Below, one piece after another: positions 49,080-57,526 of a stretch of 64,000 nucleotides of DNA; the stretch's first letter is position 1, and each line of letters starts with the position of its first letter. Both the position numbers and the translations under genes were made by a program. Where the stretch lies: assembly GCA_964429795.1 (NCBI GenBank), contig CAYSCW010000001.1, positions 62,001 through 126,000 of the forward strand, given 5' to 3'. This stretch comes from CAYSCW01 sp964429795. Lineage in GTDB: Bacteria > Acidobacteriota > Aminicenantia > Aminicenantales > Aminicenantaceae. Under the pieces are notes generated by a model. It was given only the letters and a program-made list of their open reading frames with translations, was not told the DNA's origin and searched no databases.

Positions 49080-49687
49080 GAATCGCAGTCAATCCAAACA
49101 GGATGGAGCTCTTGCGCCTCCGCCGCAGGCTTGTTTTAGCTGAGAGAGGCCACACACTTCTCAAGGAAAAGCTGGAAGAGGTCATGCGGCGTTTTTTGGA
49201 ACTCATTCGAGAGCTTTATGATCTTCAAGAGAAGATACAAACGAAACTGGAAAAGATTTTTCTTTCTTTTGCCCTTGTCCGCGCGCGGACAGCCAAGAAG
49301 GAATTGATGGATCTCTTACCCGAAGGACAATTGACATTGGAGATCCATAGGGAGCGAATACTCAATCTCTCCATTCCTCGTTTCACAATCAAGAGGCTAA
49401 AAATTTCCGATTATGATTTTCTGAATACAGAGAGTGAGCTGGATATCGGGTTAAAGATTGGCCGGGAGCTGCTTCCAGATTTAATGGAATTGGCTCGCCT
49501 GTGGAAGGCTGTAGAACTTCTTTCTCACGAGATCGAAACTACCCGTCGCCGGGTCAATGCCCTCGAGCATATTTTGATTCCGAACATCAAAGAGACTATA
49601 AGTTACATCTCGGGGAGGCTGGAAGAGATGGAACGTTCTTATCAGGTGCAGTTGATGCGGGTTAAAGAGATCGTCCGTAGTCACTAA
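49076..49687 (+). CDS. ntpD: V/A-type ATPase central shaft subunit D
   Basis: A 203-residue long-helical protein. It opens VNPNRMELLRLRRRLVLAER with long N- and C-terminal heptad helices and RRRVNALEHILIPNIKETIS near residue 155, the family signature. It forms the rotating shaft inside the A3B3 hexamer. It is the last gene of the operon; the E. hirae genes that follow (ntpH, ntpJ) are not present here. Confidence 0.92.
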   Translation: MRIAVNPNRMELLRLRRRLVLAERGHTLLKEKLEEVMRRFLELIRELYDLQEKIQTKLEKIFLSFALVRARTAKKELMDLLPEGQLTLEIHRERILNLSIPRFTIKRLKISDYDFLNTESELDIGLKIGRELLPDLMELARLWKAVELLSHEIETTRRRVNALEHILIPNIKETISYISGRLEEMERSYQVQLMRVKEIVRSH

Positions 49688-49692
49688 GGAGA

Positions 49693-50106
49693 CTATCTGG
49701 CTTTTCTTTCCAAATTTTTAACAAGATCAGCAATTTCAGGCTGGTTTTCATTCATTTCTAAAGATTCTTGAAAGTAGACTAAGGCTTTTTTAACCCGGAA
49801 GAGTTCTCTCAGATAAAGATCTCCGATGGCGTTCAGGATGCGATAATCATGAGGATTTTCATCCAATATGTCCAAGATGAGCTTTTCTCCTTCCTTCTCT
49901 TTTCCCTGCCTATAAAGGAGTTTTGAAAGGAAAAGCCGGCTGGATAAATCGAGATGAGGTTTATTCTTCATTAGATCTATGGTGTTCTGGAAGTTTTTAA
50001 AGCGTGTGTAAAAGCTTATTTTCTGGTCTAGGGTGAATGAGTCGAAACGTTTCTTAATCTCCTTGGTGTTCAAGTTGATGAACAGGGAAGGAAACTTTTC
50101 TTTCAT
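49693..50106 (-). CDS. Small TPR-like protein
   Basis: A 137-residue protein with helix-turn-helix repeats. LSKLLYRQGKEKEGEKLILD and LNAIGDLYLRELFRVKKALV plus YFQESLEMNEN resemble two tetratricopeptide units (about 55-125). No signal peptide or membrane segment is seen. It lies directly downstream of the frameshifted membrane glycosyltransferase and might be part of the same transcript; members of that enzyme group often carry TPR units at their C-terminus. It is convergent with the V-ATPase operon, with 5 bases between the two ends. Confidence 0.68.
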   Translation of the reverse strand: MKEKFPSLFINLNTKEIKKRFDSFTLDQKISFYTRFKNFQNTIDLMKNKPHLDLSSRLFLSKLLYRQGKEKEGEKLILDILDENPHDYRILNAIGDLYLRELFRVKKALVYFQESLEMNENQPEIADLVKNLERKAR

Positions 50107-50133
50107 GATGACTTCTAGCTGTTCTGCTTTATC

Positions 50134-51573
50134 CTATAAATTATACCCGATATACATGTTGTATAGTTCTATACAAGGTTCATAAAGATTTCCATATTCT
50201 CCCATGTTCTTGATGAGCAATTTCTCTGCTGGTGCGACATTTCCTAGAGAGATATTGACCAGGGCTTCCTTGCGGTTGATGCTGTATCGAATAAAGGGAG
50301 CGAGTTGGATATGTGGGGCCTGTTGGAAATCTTTTATCTGTTCCAGCCAGGTGAAGACTCTCTGGTAGTCTGCCTTGGCGAATTCTATATCCGAATAGAG
50401 GAGATAGGCCAGTATGGCTGCTCATTTTTATAAGACTGAGCGTTTATTATTATGGAAGGGATAAAAAGAAGGATAAGGATGAGGACAGTATACAGCCTGA
50501 TTTTTTCCTTTATCTGGCATAGATATTTAGTTAGAATCCAGACCAGGCCCAGGGCAGGAATCATCATGTAGCGCGAGTAGACTTTGAAGGGGAAGAGAGA
50601 CGAAAATACCAAAATGGCGTGCCCGCCTATAAAGGCCAGAATGAAGGACAAAGGAAGGATGATCCATTTTTTCTTCTTATATCCGTGAATAAAATAGAGA
50701 AAAACGAGAGTGGAGATGATTCCCAGAATAATGTAAGGCCATTTGACTAAATTCTTTTGGGAAAGAACTGTGTCGTAATACAAGGGGAAAACCAGAGATC
50801 TGAGATAGAACCCCATAGTGCGAGGACGACTTTTATGTTGGCCCAAAAACTCGGGAGGAAAACAAGTTTTAAATTTTTAATGCCCAGTATCCCGTTTTTA
50901 AGGATGAGGAAGAAAATGGTGATCAAAACATTGACCAGGTGATAGGGAAGAGAGAGCTTTTTTCTTTTGATCCTTTCATACAAGACGAGAATTGGGAAGA
51001 AAAAGAGGAATGCTTCTTTGGAAAAAATGCCCAGTAAGTAGAACAGAGATGAACAGATTAAAAAAACAGGTTTGTCCTTCCTTATGTGCAACTCGAGGAA
51101 AAGAAGGGTCAAGCTTCCCCACAGGAGCAGGAAGAGATCCCCTCTGCTCACAATCCAGACGATGTTGTCGACATTGAGAGGATAGAGAGCAAAAAGTATG
51201 GTGGCTATTTCAGGAAAATTGTTCTTCTGGCTTTGGTTTTTGAAGAATAGATAGAGAACAACCAATGAGAGAAGATAGAGGAGAAGGTTGGTCAACCTGA
51301 GGGTTGTATTTTTAAGTCCCCATAATTTATTTTCTAATAAAAAAGAAGCAGTGACCAGCGGTCTGTAATAAAAGTCAACCTTACCCATCCCACACTGTTC
51401 CCGGAATATCCAAATTTAAACGCAGGCCAGAGCGGAGGATTCTCCTTGAAGAGAAGATTCTGTTGGATTAATATCTTGGTATCCCAAATCAATTCATAGC
51501 TGAAAGTTTTCCAGTAGAGGCCAAAAAGGATGATGATCAGGATGAGGATAAAGAGTGCATCCTTTTTCTTCAT
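50134..51573 (-). pseudogene. TMTC-like membrane glycosyltransferase (GT-C/PMT type), three frameshifts
   Basis: One protein can be followed through four reading frames. From the ATG at 51573 (MKKKDALFILILIIILFGLY) it runs to about 51390. It then shifts to the frame reading KVDFYYRPLVTASFLLENKLWG with many membrane helices down to a run of four G at 50811-50814. There it shifts to YLRSLVFPLYYDT and further helices to about 50415, and finally shifts to LAYLLYSDIEFAKADYQRVF and a TPR-like tail ending at 50134. The YRPLV and LWG elements and about ten membrane segments resemble O-mannosyltransferase-like TMTC proteins. Either the gene is decayed or the assembly has indel errors here. Confidence 0.72.
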
Positions 51574-51595
51574 GTTGTAACGCGGGACAAAATCC

Positions 51596-52132
51596 CTATG
51601 GATCGCTGGGGTCGATGAAATTCTTGCCGTATTGATGTTTGTCATCGAGAATATCCTTTTCCTGCCAGTCTCTTATCCAGTCGCTCACCAGGAAGGTATT
51701 CATTCCTCCATCTTCAGAGGAGCAGATGACGCGGTTGAGGCCAGCGTTGATGATCATCTTTTTACAGATAAAACAAGGGAAGGCGTTGATGGGTTTATCT
51801 TTTCCATGGACACTGCCAAAGATATACATATCGCCTCCAAAAAGGCTTACTCCTGCTCGAGCAGCGTTGATTATGGCGTTTTGTTCGGCATGGACACTAC
51901 GGCAGAGCTCATAGCGCTGGCCATGGGGGATTTTGAGTTTATCTCGAAGGCAAAAACCGTGTTCGAAGCTATCCTTGGTTTTTCTGGGAGCTCCCGCGTA
52001 TCCTGTGGAAATGATCTGGTCGCCTCGGATGATGATGGCGCCGATAGAGCGACGGAAGCAAGTACTCCGTTTGGCCACTTCTTTGGCAATATTGAGATAG
52101 TATACATCTTTGGGAATTTTCGTCGTTTTCAT
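51596..52132 (-). CDS. Deoxycytidylate (dCMP) deaminase family protein
   Basis: A 178-residue zinc deaminase with the HAEQNAIINAARAG motif (His ligand and catalytic Glu, near residue 77) and PCFICKKMIINAG (Cys ligands). It deaminates dCMP to dUMP in the ComEB-type family, feeding thymidylate synthesis. The N-terminal STCFRRSIGAIIIRGDQII is typical. Its start overlaps the kinase gene upstream by 4 bases, forming a nucleotide-metabolism pair. Confidence 0.85.
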   Translation of the reverse strand: MKTTKIPKDVYYLNIAKEVAKRSTCFRRSIGAIIIRGDQIISTGYAGAPRKTKDSFEHGFCLRDKLKIPHGQRYELCRSVHAEQNAIINAARAGVSLFGGDMYIFGSVHGKDKPINAFPCFICKKMIINAGLNRVICSSEDGGMNTFLVSDWIRDWQEKDILDDKHQYGKNFIDPSDP

Positions 52133-52686
52133 AGGAATTTCTCCAGCTTTTGATGGAGGCTTTCTAAGCCGGCGTCATTTAAAATCCTGGAGTCGGCAAG
52201 CGCCATACAGTTTTTTAGTTGTTGCCCTTTCTCGCTGTTTGTCATCTCTTCGGCTTCTTTAGCTATGAATTCTTTAAGAGTGGAAGCTGATTCCTCTCTT
52301 CCCCTTCCTTTAACCCTCTCGTACCTTAGTTCAACCGGAGCATCGAGGGATATCAAGATGAAGGCTTCTTGCTTCCGCAGAAAGGCCACTTCCTGAGGAT
52401 TCCTTATGCTGTCGATCACAGCTTTGGCCTTAACCCTTTCCATAACTCGACGGGCCAGGATGTCTGCACCGAATCTTTCTCTCAACAGGTTTCCCATCTG
52501 AATCATGTTGTCGCGGCTGGGTTCTCTTCCCTCTTTTTTCAGTTCCTCACGGATCACATCAGAAAGGGAGAAATAGGCATAACCGCTTTTTAGGAAAAAA
52601 GCCGCGGCCTCGCCTTTTCCTGCACCGTTTGTTCCCGTCAGCCCGATCAATCTTGGTTTTTTCTTCTCCCTTTTCCTACCCAACAA
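52129..52686 (-). CDS. P-loop nucleoside/nucleotide kinase-like ATPase
   Basis: A 185-residue protein with GLTGTNGAGKGEAAAFFLKS (P-loop near residue 15 from the preferred start), LSDVIREELKKEG, and VIDSIRNPQEVAFLRKQEAF. This layout matches the group related to dephospho-CoA kinase and archaeal UPF0200 NMP-kinase-like proteins. I place the start at the TTG at 52686, preceded by CGGAGG six bases away; the ATG at 52755 would overlap tatC by 80 bases. The adjacent dCMP deaminase suggests a deoxynucleotide substrate, which is inference. Confidence 0.75.
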   Translation of the reverse strand: MLGRKREKKKPRLIGLTGTNGAGKGEAAAFFLKSGYAYFSLSDVIREELKKEGREPSRDNMIQMGNLLRERFGADILARRVMERVKAKAVIDSIRNPQEVAFLRKQEAFILISLDAPVELRYERVKGRGREESASTLKEFIAKEAEEMTNSEKGQQLKNCMALADSRILNDAGLESLHQKLEKFL

Positions 52687-53443
52687 GTTTGTCCTCCGAT
52701 TTTCTCTTTGCTTTTTTCTTCTCGAAAATGAAGGCGATGAGCAGGCTGAGTCCATAAAGGAAGAGCATGGGTACAGCCAGGATGCTCTGGTTGATCATAT
52801 CCGGGCTGGGAGTGATCACCGCGGCGATGATGAACACAGCGAGGACCGCGTATTTGAAATTCTTGATCATCCACCTTGAGGTGATGATACCCATTCGAGA
52901 GAGGAAGAAGGCCAAGGTGGGCATCTCAAAGACCAGAGCAATTCCTAAAAGCAACCTCAAAGCCAGACTGAAATACTGGTCGACTGTTATCACCGGTTGA
53001 AACTCACTCCCCATTTTCAAAAAGAAATTGCAGGCAAAGGGAAAGGCGACGAAATAACCAAACAAAGCTCCCAGGATAAAGAAAAAGCTGGTGAAGATTA
53101 CAAAGGGATAAACATATTTTTTTTCCTTCTTGTAGAGTCCGGGAGCAACAAAGTACCATAATTGGAGAAAGATAAAGGGGGAAGTGAAGAAGATGGCTGT
53201 CAGAAAGGAGACTTTGATGTAGAGCATGAAGGGAGCGGTTAGATGTGTGTAAGCGAGCTTTGTTCCCTCCGGAAGATATTTGGTCACCGGGCGGGACAGA
53301 ATGTTATAGATGTCCTTGCTGAAGAGCCAGGCTGGGACCACAACCACGATCACAGCGATGAAGGAATAAAAGATTCTTTTTCTGAGGTCCTCGAGATGTT
53401 CGAGGAAGGTCATCTCGTCAGGAAACTTTTTTGTCTTCCTCAT
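52676..53443 (-). CDS. tatC: Twin-arginine translocase subunit TatC
   Basis: A 255-residue membrane protein with six helices. Its N-terminal MTFLEHLEDLRKRIFYSFIA has the conserved Glu and LRKR residues used for Tat signal recognition, and FFTSPFIFLQLWYFVAPGLY carries the conserved proline and FVAPGL block. The start (MRKTKKFPDEM) lies 26 bases inside the end of tatA, so translation is coupled. Together with TatA it exports folded proteins, many carrying Fe-S or molybdenum cofactors. Confidence 0.95.
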   Translation of the reverse strand: MRKTKKFPDEMTFLEHLEDLRKRIFYSFIAVIVVVVPAWLFSKDIYNILSRPVTKYLPEGTKLAYTHLTAPFMLYIKVSFLTAIFFTSPFIFLQLWYFVAPGLYKKEKKYVYPFVIFTSFFFILGALFGYFVAFPFACNFFLKMGSEFQPVITVDQYFSLALRLLLGIALVFEMPTLAFFLSRMGIITSRWMIKNFKYAVLAVFIIAAVITPSPDMINQSILAVPMLFLYGLSLLIAFIFEKKKAKRKSEDKLVG

Positions 53444-53663
53444 CCCCTTCGATTTCCCTTTCGATTTCTCGTTTGATGTCTTTGAAATCTTCAGCTTGGA
53501 TTTCTTCCTCGATCTTTTCCTTGATTTCATCCGAGGTTTTTCGGAATTCTCGGAGGGCTCTTCCTATGGAGCGACCCACTTCAGGAAGCTTTTTGGGGCC
53601 GAATATGAGAAGGGCGACGGCCAAAATGATGAGGAGTTCAGGGAATCCAATGTTTCCAAACAT
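53418..53663 (-). CDS. tatA: Twin-arginine translocase subunit TatA/B
   Basis: An 81-residue protein, MFGNIGFPELLIILAVALLI, with the FGPKKLPEVGRSIGRALREF hinge and amphipathic helix, then an acidic, heptad-rich tail. Only one TatA-like gene is visible, so this is probably a minimal TatAC system, but it could be TatB-like. The start at 53663 is chosen because a longer frame has no Tat features. It is divergent from the S41 protease gene 107 bases away. Confidence 0.93.
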   Translation of the reverse strand: MFGNIGFPELLIILAVALLIFGPKKLPEVGRSIGRALREFRKTSDEIKEKIEEEIQAEDFKDIKREIEREIEGDEEDKKVS

Positions 53664-53770
53664 TTTTGCCAGCCAGAAAATGCACTTGGAAATATAGCCC
53701 TTAAGGCATGAGAAGTCAATACGATCTTTACAATCATCAGAGGCTTTGGTAGTATAAAAGGTCTCTAAAA

Positions 53771-55309
53771 ATGAAAAAGAAAATACTGTTTTTTTTGCTC
53801 CTCTTCTGCGTTCTGATCCTTGTCCCGGCGCAGGAGGAAGATGCATGGAATCTTTCGCTGAAAAAGCTCTCTTCCATAGTTGACCTCATCGAAGAGAATT
53901 ATTACCAGGAGCCCAATGAGGATGAGCTTATATTTTCCTCGGTCAGAGGAATAATCCAGACATTAGATCCCCATTCCTACTTTCTTGAGCCCAGCCATTT
54001 TTCCCGCTTACGTGAGGAGCATGAAGGTAAATATTACGGGTTGGGCATCCTCATCCAGAAGCAAGATGACCGATTGGTGGTTATTTCTCCTATTGAAGGC
54101 GGTCCAGCATTCAGGTTAGGGATTCAGGCCGGAGATGTTATCTCCCACATCATGGGAGAAAGCACCAAGCCCATATCCAGCTACGAGGCCATGCAAAAAT
54201 TAAGAGGACCCAAGGCAACAGACGTAACCATCACCATTGTCAGAGAAGGCCTGGAGGAGCCCTTTGATTTGACCATCGTACGAGAAGAGATCTCTCTCCA
54301 CAGCGTGCCTTATGCTTTTATCCTTCAAGATGATGTGGGATATATTTTTATCCGCAATTTCTCCTCCACAACCACCAAAGAATTCGAAGAAAAGATGGAG
54401 TCCCTGGTCAAGCAAGGGATGAGAGAGCTTATTCTGGATTTGAGGGGAAACGGTGGTGGAACTTTCTTCCAGTCTATAGAAATTTCCGATGAATTTCTGC
54501 CCAAAGGGGCTCCTGTTGTCTCTATTAAAGGCAGGAATAAATATTACAACAGAGGATTTAGTGCTGTCAGCAACAACCAGTACGAGAATCTTCCTTTGAT
54601 CATCCTGATCGACCGTGGATCAGCCAGCGCTCCTGAAATCCTGAGCGGAGCCATAAAGGATAATGACAGAGGTTTAATTGTAGGCGAGGACTCATGGGGG
54701 AAAGGCGTGGTTCAAACCGTTTTTCCCTTGGCCTCCAACCTTGGATTGGCCCTCACTACAGCCAAATATTTCACTCCTAGTGGAAGATCTATCCAGAGGG
54801 ACTATTCTTCCCTAGAGGATTATATGTTGAAGAGAGAAGTTTCAGAGGAAATCAGGGAGATCCGTTACACCTCCAAAGGTCGAAAAGTTCTCGGTCAGGG
54901 AGGCATTTCCCCTGACTACACCGTTAAGTTTTCTATCCAACCCCTCACTTCCAGGCTTTTCTTCCAAGGAGCCTTCTTTCGCTATGGAAGAAAATTTGCG
55001 GAGCAGAAGACCTCCCTCTCCAAAGGATTCGAACTCCCTTCGGAGAAGCAGGCACTTCTAAAGCCTCATACCATTGTCGATGAACAGGTCATACGAGATT
55101 TTATGGTATCTCTGGAAAAAAACAAGATCGAGTTCGAAAAAGAGGAGTTTGAGAAGGCCAAAGAAGAAATAAGAAGAGAACTGACCAGAGAAATATTCTC
55201 CTCTCTGTGGGGCATGGAAGAGGGAGTAAAGGTCTACAGGAGAACGGATCCTGTTGTCATCAAGGCCATCGAGGTGTTGCCTGAGGCTAAGAAGCTTCTC
55301 ACCGATTAG
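53771..55309 (+). CDS. S41-family (carboxy-terminal processing) protease
   Basis: A 512-residue exported serine protease. The signal peptide is MKKKILFFLLLFCVLILVPA; a PDZ domain covers about 95-175 (VVISPIEGGPAFRLGIQAGD). The catalytic core includes ILDLRGNGGGTFFQSIEISD, the nucleophile in DRGSASAPEILSGAIKD and the lysine in GEDSWGKGVVQTVFPL. It cleaves protein C-termini in the periplasm. The C-terminal 110 residues are helical, about 30% longer than the minimal family. It appears to be transcribed alone. Confidence 0.92.
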   Translation: MKKKILFFLLLFCVLILVPAQEEDAWNLSLKKLSSIVDLIEENYYQEPNEDELIFSSVRGIIQTLDPHSYFLEPSHFSRLREEHEGKYYGLGILIQKQDDRLVVISPIEGGPAFRLGIQAGDVISHIMGESTKPISSYEAMQKLRGPKATDVTITIVREGLEEPFDLTIVREEISLHSVPYAFILQDDVGYIFIRNFSSTTTKEFEEKMESLVKQGMRELILDLRGNGGGTFFQSIEISDEFLPKGAPVVSIKGRNKYYNRGFSAVSNNQYENLPLIILIDRGSASAPEILSGAIKDNDRGLIVGEDSWGKGVVQTVFPLASNLGLALTTAKYFTPSGRSIQRDYSSLEDYMLKREVSEEIREIRYTSKGRKVLGQGGISPDYTVKFSIQPLTSRLFFQGAFFRYGRKFAEQKTSLSKGFELPSEKQALLKPHTIVDEQVIRDFMVSLEKNKIEFEKEEFEKAKEEIRRELTREIFSSLWGMEEGVKVYRRTDPVVIKAIEVLPEAKKLLTD

Positions 55310-55382
55310 AGCCTTTGATAGGTACTTATCCTAAGGTAATCTTCAGTAGGGGTGAATCACTTTCCGAAAAAAACTATTTAGA

Positions 55383-55449
55383 GAGGGCGCCATCTAAAGG
55401 AGATAGAAGGGGGTGAAAATATTCTCCAAAGGTAGGAGACGGCACCCTC
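55383..55449. repeat. Imperfect inverted repeat downstream of the S41 protease
   Basis: GAGGGCGCCATCT (55383-55395) and AGACGGCACCCTC (55437-55449) pair at 11 of 13 positions around a 41-base purine-rich loop. No T-tract follows. It does not match the five-copy repeat family elsewhere in the window. It may be an independent small element or a transcript-end structure. Confidence 0.45.
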
Positions 55450-55539
55450 GAAGTCATTATAGGGCGATTGATTTCCGATTTCAACTTTTTTACGGCCTGG
55501 TTATCCTGTATAATGTTCTGCAAAGAAAGGAGAAATTGG

Positions 55540-55989
55540 ATGAAGATTGCTCTAGCCTCCGACCATGGTGGATATGAGTTGAAGATAGGAATCAAGACTT
55601 ATCTTTCTCAAAGAGGAATCGATCATGAAGACATTGGCTGCGGTCCAGATGAGCGAGTCGATTATGTGGATTATGCTGAGAAGGCTGTCGGGAAGCTCTT
55701 AGGGGGAGGTTGTGATCGGGCCATCCTTGTTTGTGGAACAGGACTGGGGATGTCCATGGTTGCCAACAAGCACAGGGCTGTGAGAGCAACCTGCTGTTGG
55801 GATGAAGATTCGGCAGAGTTGAGTCGAGCGCACAATGATTCAAACTGCCTGACTCTGGGTGGAAGAGTCCTTCCCTTGGATGAAGCTTTGAGCATCGTCA
55901 AAACCTGGCTGGATACAGAATTTGAGGGAGGACGGCATCAAGGAAGAATCGATAAAATTTTTAAGATAGAAGAAAAATATTTTAAATAA
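55540..55989 (+). CDS. rpiB: Ribose-5-phosphate isomerase B
   Basis: A 149-residue RpiB/LacAB isomerase interconverting ribose-5-phosphate and ribulose-5-phosphate. The start MKIALASDHGGYELK is set by AAGGAG before 55540. The catalytic Cys is in ILVCGTGLGMSMVANK (near residue 67), His in DHGG, and ATCCWDEDSAELSRAHNDSN is the conserved mid-block. It lies 18 bases before the SHMT homologue on the same strand, so both may share a message. Confidence 0.95.
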   Translation: MKIALASDHGGYELKIGIKTYLSQRGIDHEDIGCGPDERVDYVDYAEKAVGKLLGGGCDRAILVCGTGLGMSMVANKHRAVRATCCWDEDSAELSRAHNDSNCLTLGGRVLPLDEALSIVKTWLDTEFEGGRHQGRIDKIFKIEEKYFK

Positions 55990-56007
55990 AAAGAAGAGGA
56001 GTTAAAT

Positions 56008-57447
56008 ATGTCATCGTTTGATGAAAAAATCCTGTCTTTGTGTGAGAGGATTGAAGAGAATAATATCTGGAGACAGAAAGAGTCCTTTAACCTTATTCCT
56101 TCTGAAACCACCCCATCCTTATTGGTGAAGCTTTGCGAGATTTCCGATCCCTCAGGAAGATATGCAGAACACCGGACTATGAAGGGGGAGGAGGTCTATT
56201 TTTATCAGGGAACGGATTTCATCAGAGAAGTCGAGGAAGAGTTATGTGAGGAAATGCGACGCTTTTTCGGCTGTACGGAGGTGGAATTGAGGCCCATCAG
56301 CGGCCAGATGGCCAACGAAGTGGTGTTTAAAGCTATGGTGAGATTCATCAATCGTGACCGCCCTGAGAAAGAGCCGATGCGGAAGATGACTTTGGTTATA
56401 AACAACGCTTTGACCAAGGGTGGTCACCTTAGCTCTCAGCCCATGGGCGCTCTCTTCAACTATGTCCAGGAGAACCCTGAGACGGGGAAGGAAAACGTCA
56501 TCAATTTCCCAGTGATGGAAGAAAATCCTTACCAGCCAGACCTGGAGAAGTTCGCTGAAATCCTGAGCCACTCCAAACCTGAACTCATCGTCTTTGGCAA
56601 AAGCATGTTTATCTACGAGGAACCTGTTGAGTTTGTCGCTGGTTTGATCAAGGACTGGGAGGCGCCTCCGGTGATCATGTATGATATGGCTCATGTTTTG
56701 GGATTGTATGGAGCTTTCCAGAAGCCTTTAGAAGTAGGGGCCGACCTCATCACCGGAAGCACCCATAAGACATTCTTCGGCCCACAAAGGGGAGTTGTGG
56801 CCGGCAACTTTCCCAAAGGAAGCCAGGTTCGGAAGTTATGGTTGGATATAAAAAGCCGTGCCTTTCCTGGTTCCACGAGCAATCACCATCTGGGAACACT
56901 TCTCGGCCTGTTGATGGCTGCATATGAGATGAATGAGTTTAAAGAGGTTTACCAAGCGAAGGTTCGCAGCAATGCCAAAGCTTTTGCCCGGGCTTTGAAG
57001 GATAAAGGGGTACCCGTGGAGGGAGACGAGAAGGATGGTTTTACTCAGACTCATCAGGTTCTTATAAGGATCAGGGCTTACGGAAACGGACAGAAGATTG
57101 CCCGAAATTTGGAAGAGAACAATATTTTGACCAATTACCAGGCGCTTCCGGATGATGAGACATTCCTGGACCCGAGTGGAATACGGATGGGGGTACAGGA
57201 AATGACTCGCTTCGGCATGGAGGAGATAGATTTCGACACACTAGCAGGTTTTATCGCGGATGTGATCAAAAAGGACGCCAGTATCAAGGAAGAAGTGAAG
57301 AAATATCGCCAGAATTTTCTTGAGATGAAGTATTGTCTGCCAGCGGAGAAAGCCATCTCCTATGCCTCGAAAATTCTAACCAGCATTTTTCCCTACTCCT
57401 ATTTTGCTGAGAAGTTCTTGGGAAATTTAGAAAAAAAATTGAAATAG
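56008..57447 (+). CDS. Serine hydroxymethyltransferase homologue (divergent)
   Basis: A 479-residue fold-type I PLP enzyme resembling SHMT, which transfers the serine hydroxymethyl group to tetrahydrofolate. NLIPSETTPSLLVKL replaces the usual N-x-x-A-S-E-N block. YDMAHVLGLYG holds the PLP-binding aspartate and histidine, and the lysine is in TGSTHKTFFGPQRG. The usual RYYGG substrate loop reads RTMKGEEVYFYQG, and the protein is about 50 residues longer than bacterial SHMT. It could therefore use another folate, pterin or amino acid. It follows rpiB and precedes purD. Confidence 0.78.
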   Translation: MSSFDEKILSLCERIEENNIWRQKESFNLIPSETTPSLLVKLCEISDPSGRYAEHRTMKGEEVYFYQGTDFIREVEEELCEEMRRFFGCTEVELRPISGQMANEVVFKAMVRFINRDRPEKEPMRKMTLVINNALTKGGHLSSQPMGALFNYVQENPETGKENVINFPVMEENPYQPDLEKFAEILSHSKPELIVFGKSMFIYEEPVEFVAGLIKDWEAPPVIMYDMAHVLGLYGAFQKPLEVGADLITGSTHKTFFGPQRGVVAGNFPKGSQVRKLWLDIKSRAFPGSTSNHHLGTLLGLLMAAYEMNEFKEVYQAKVRSNAKAFARALKDKGVPVEGDEKDGFTQTHQVLIRIRAYGNGQKIARNLEENNILTNYQALPDDETFLDPSGIRMGVQEMTRFGMEEIDFDTLAGFIADVIKKDASIKEEVKKYRQNFLEMKYCLPAEKAISYASKILTSIFPYSYFAEKFLGNLEKKLK

Positions 57448-57526
57448 CAGCAACAGAGTCAGGTATCCTCTGCATTCTGTTGACCAGAAAATTTTTTTGT
57501 CAGAATGATTCAAAAAAAAGGATAGG

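Noticed and set aside
50180..50425. Open frame of 81 codons opposite the end of the frameshifted glycosyltransferase
   Set aside because: The neighbouring frame continues the TPR-like protein sequence of the broken gene; this frame shows only arbitrary composition.
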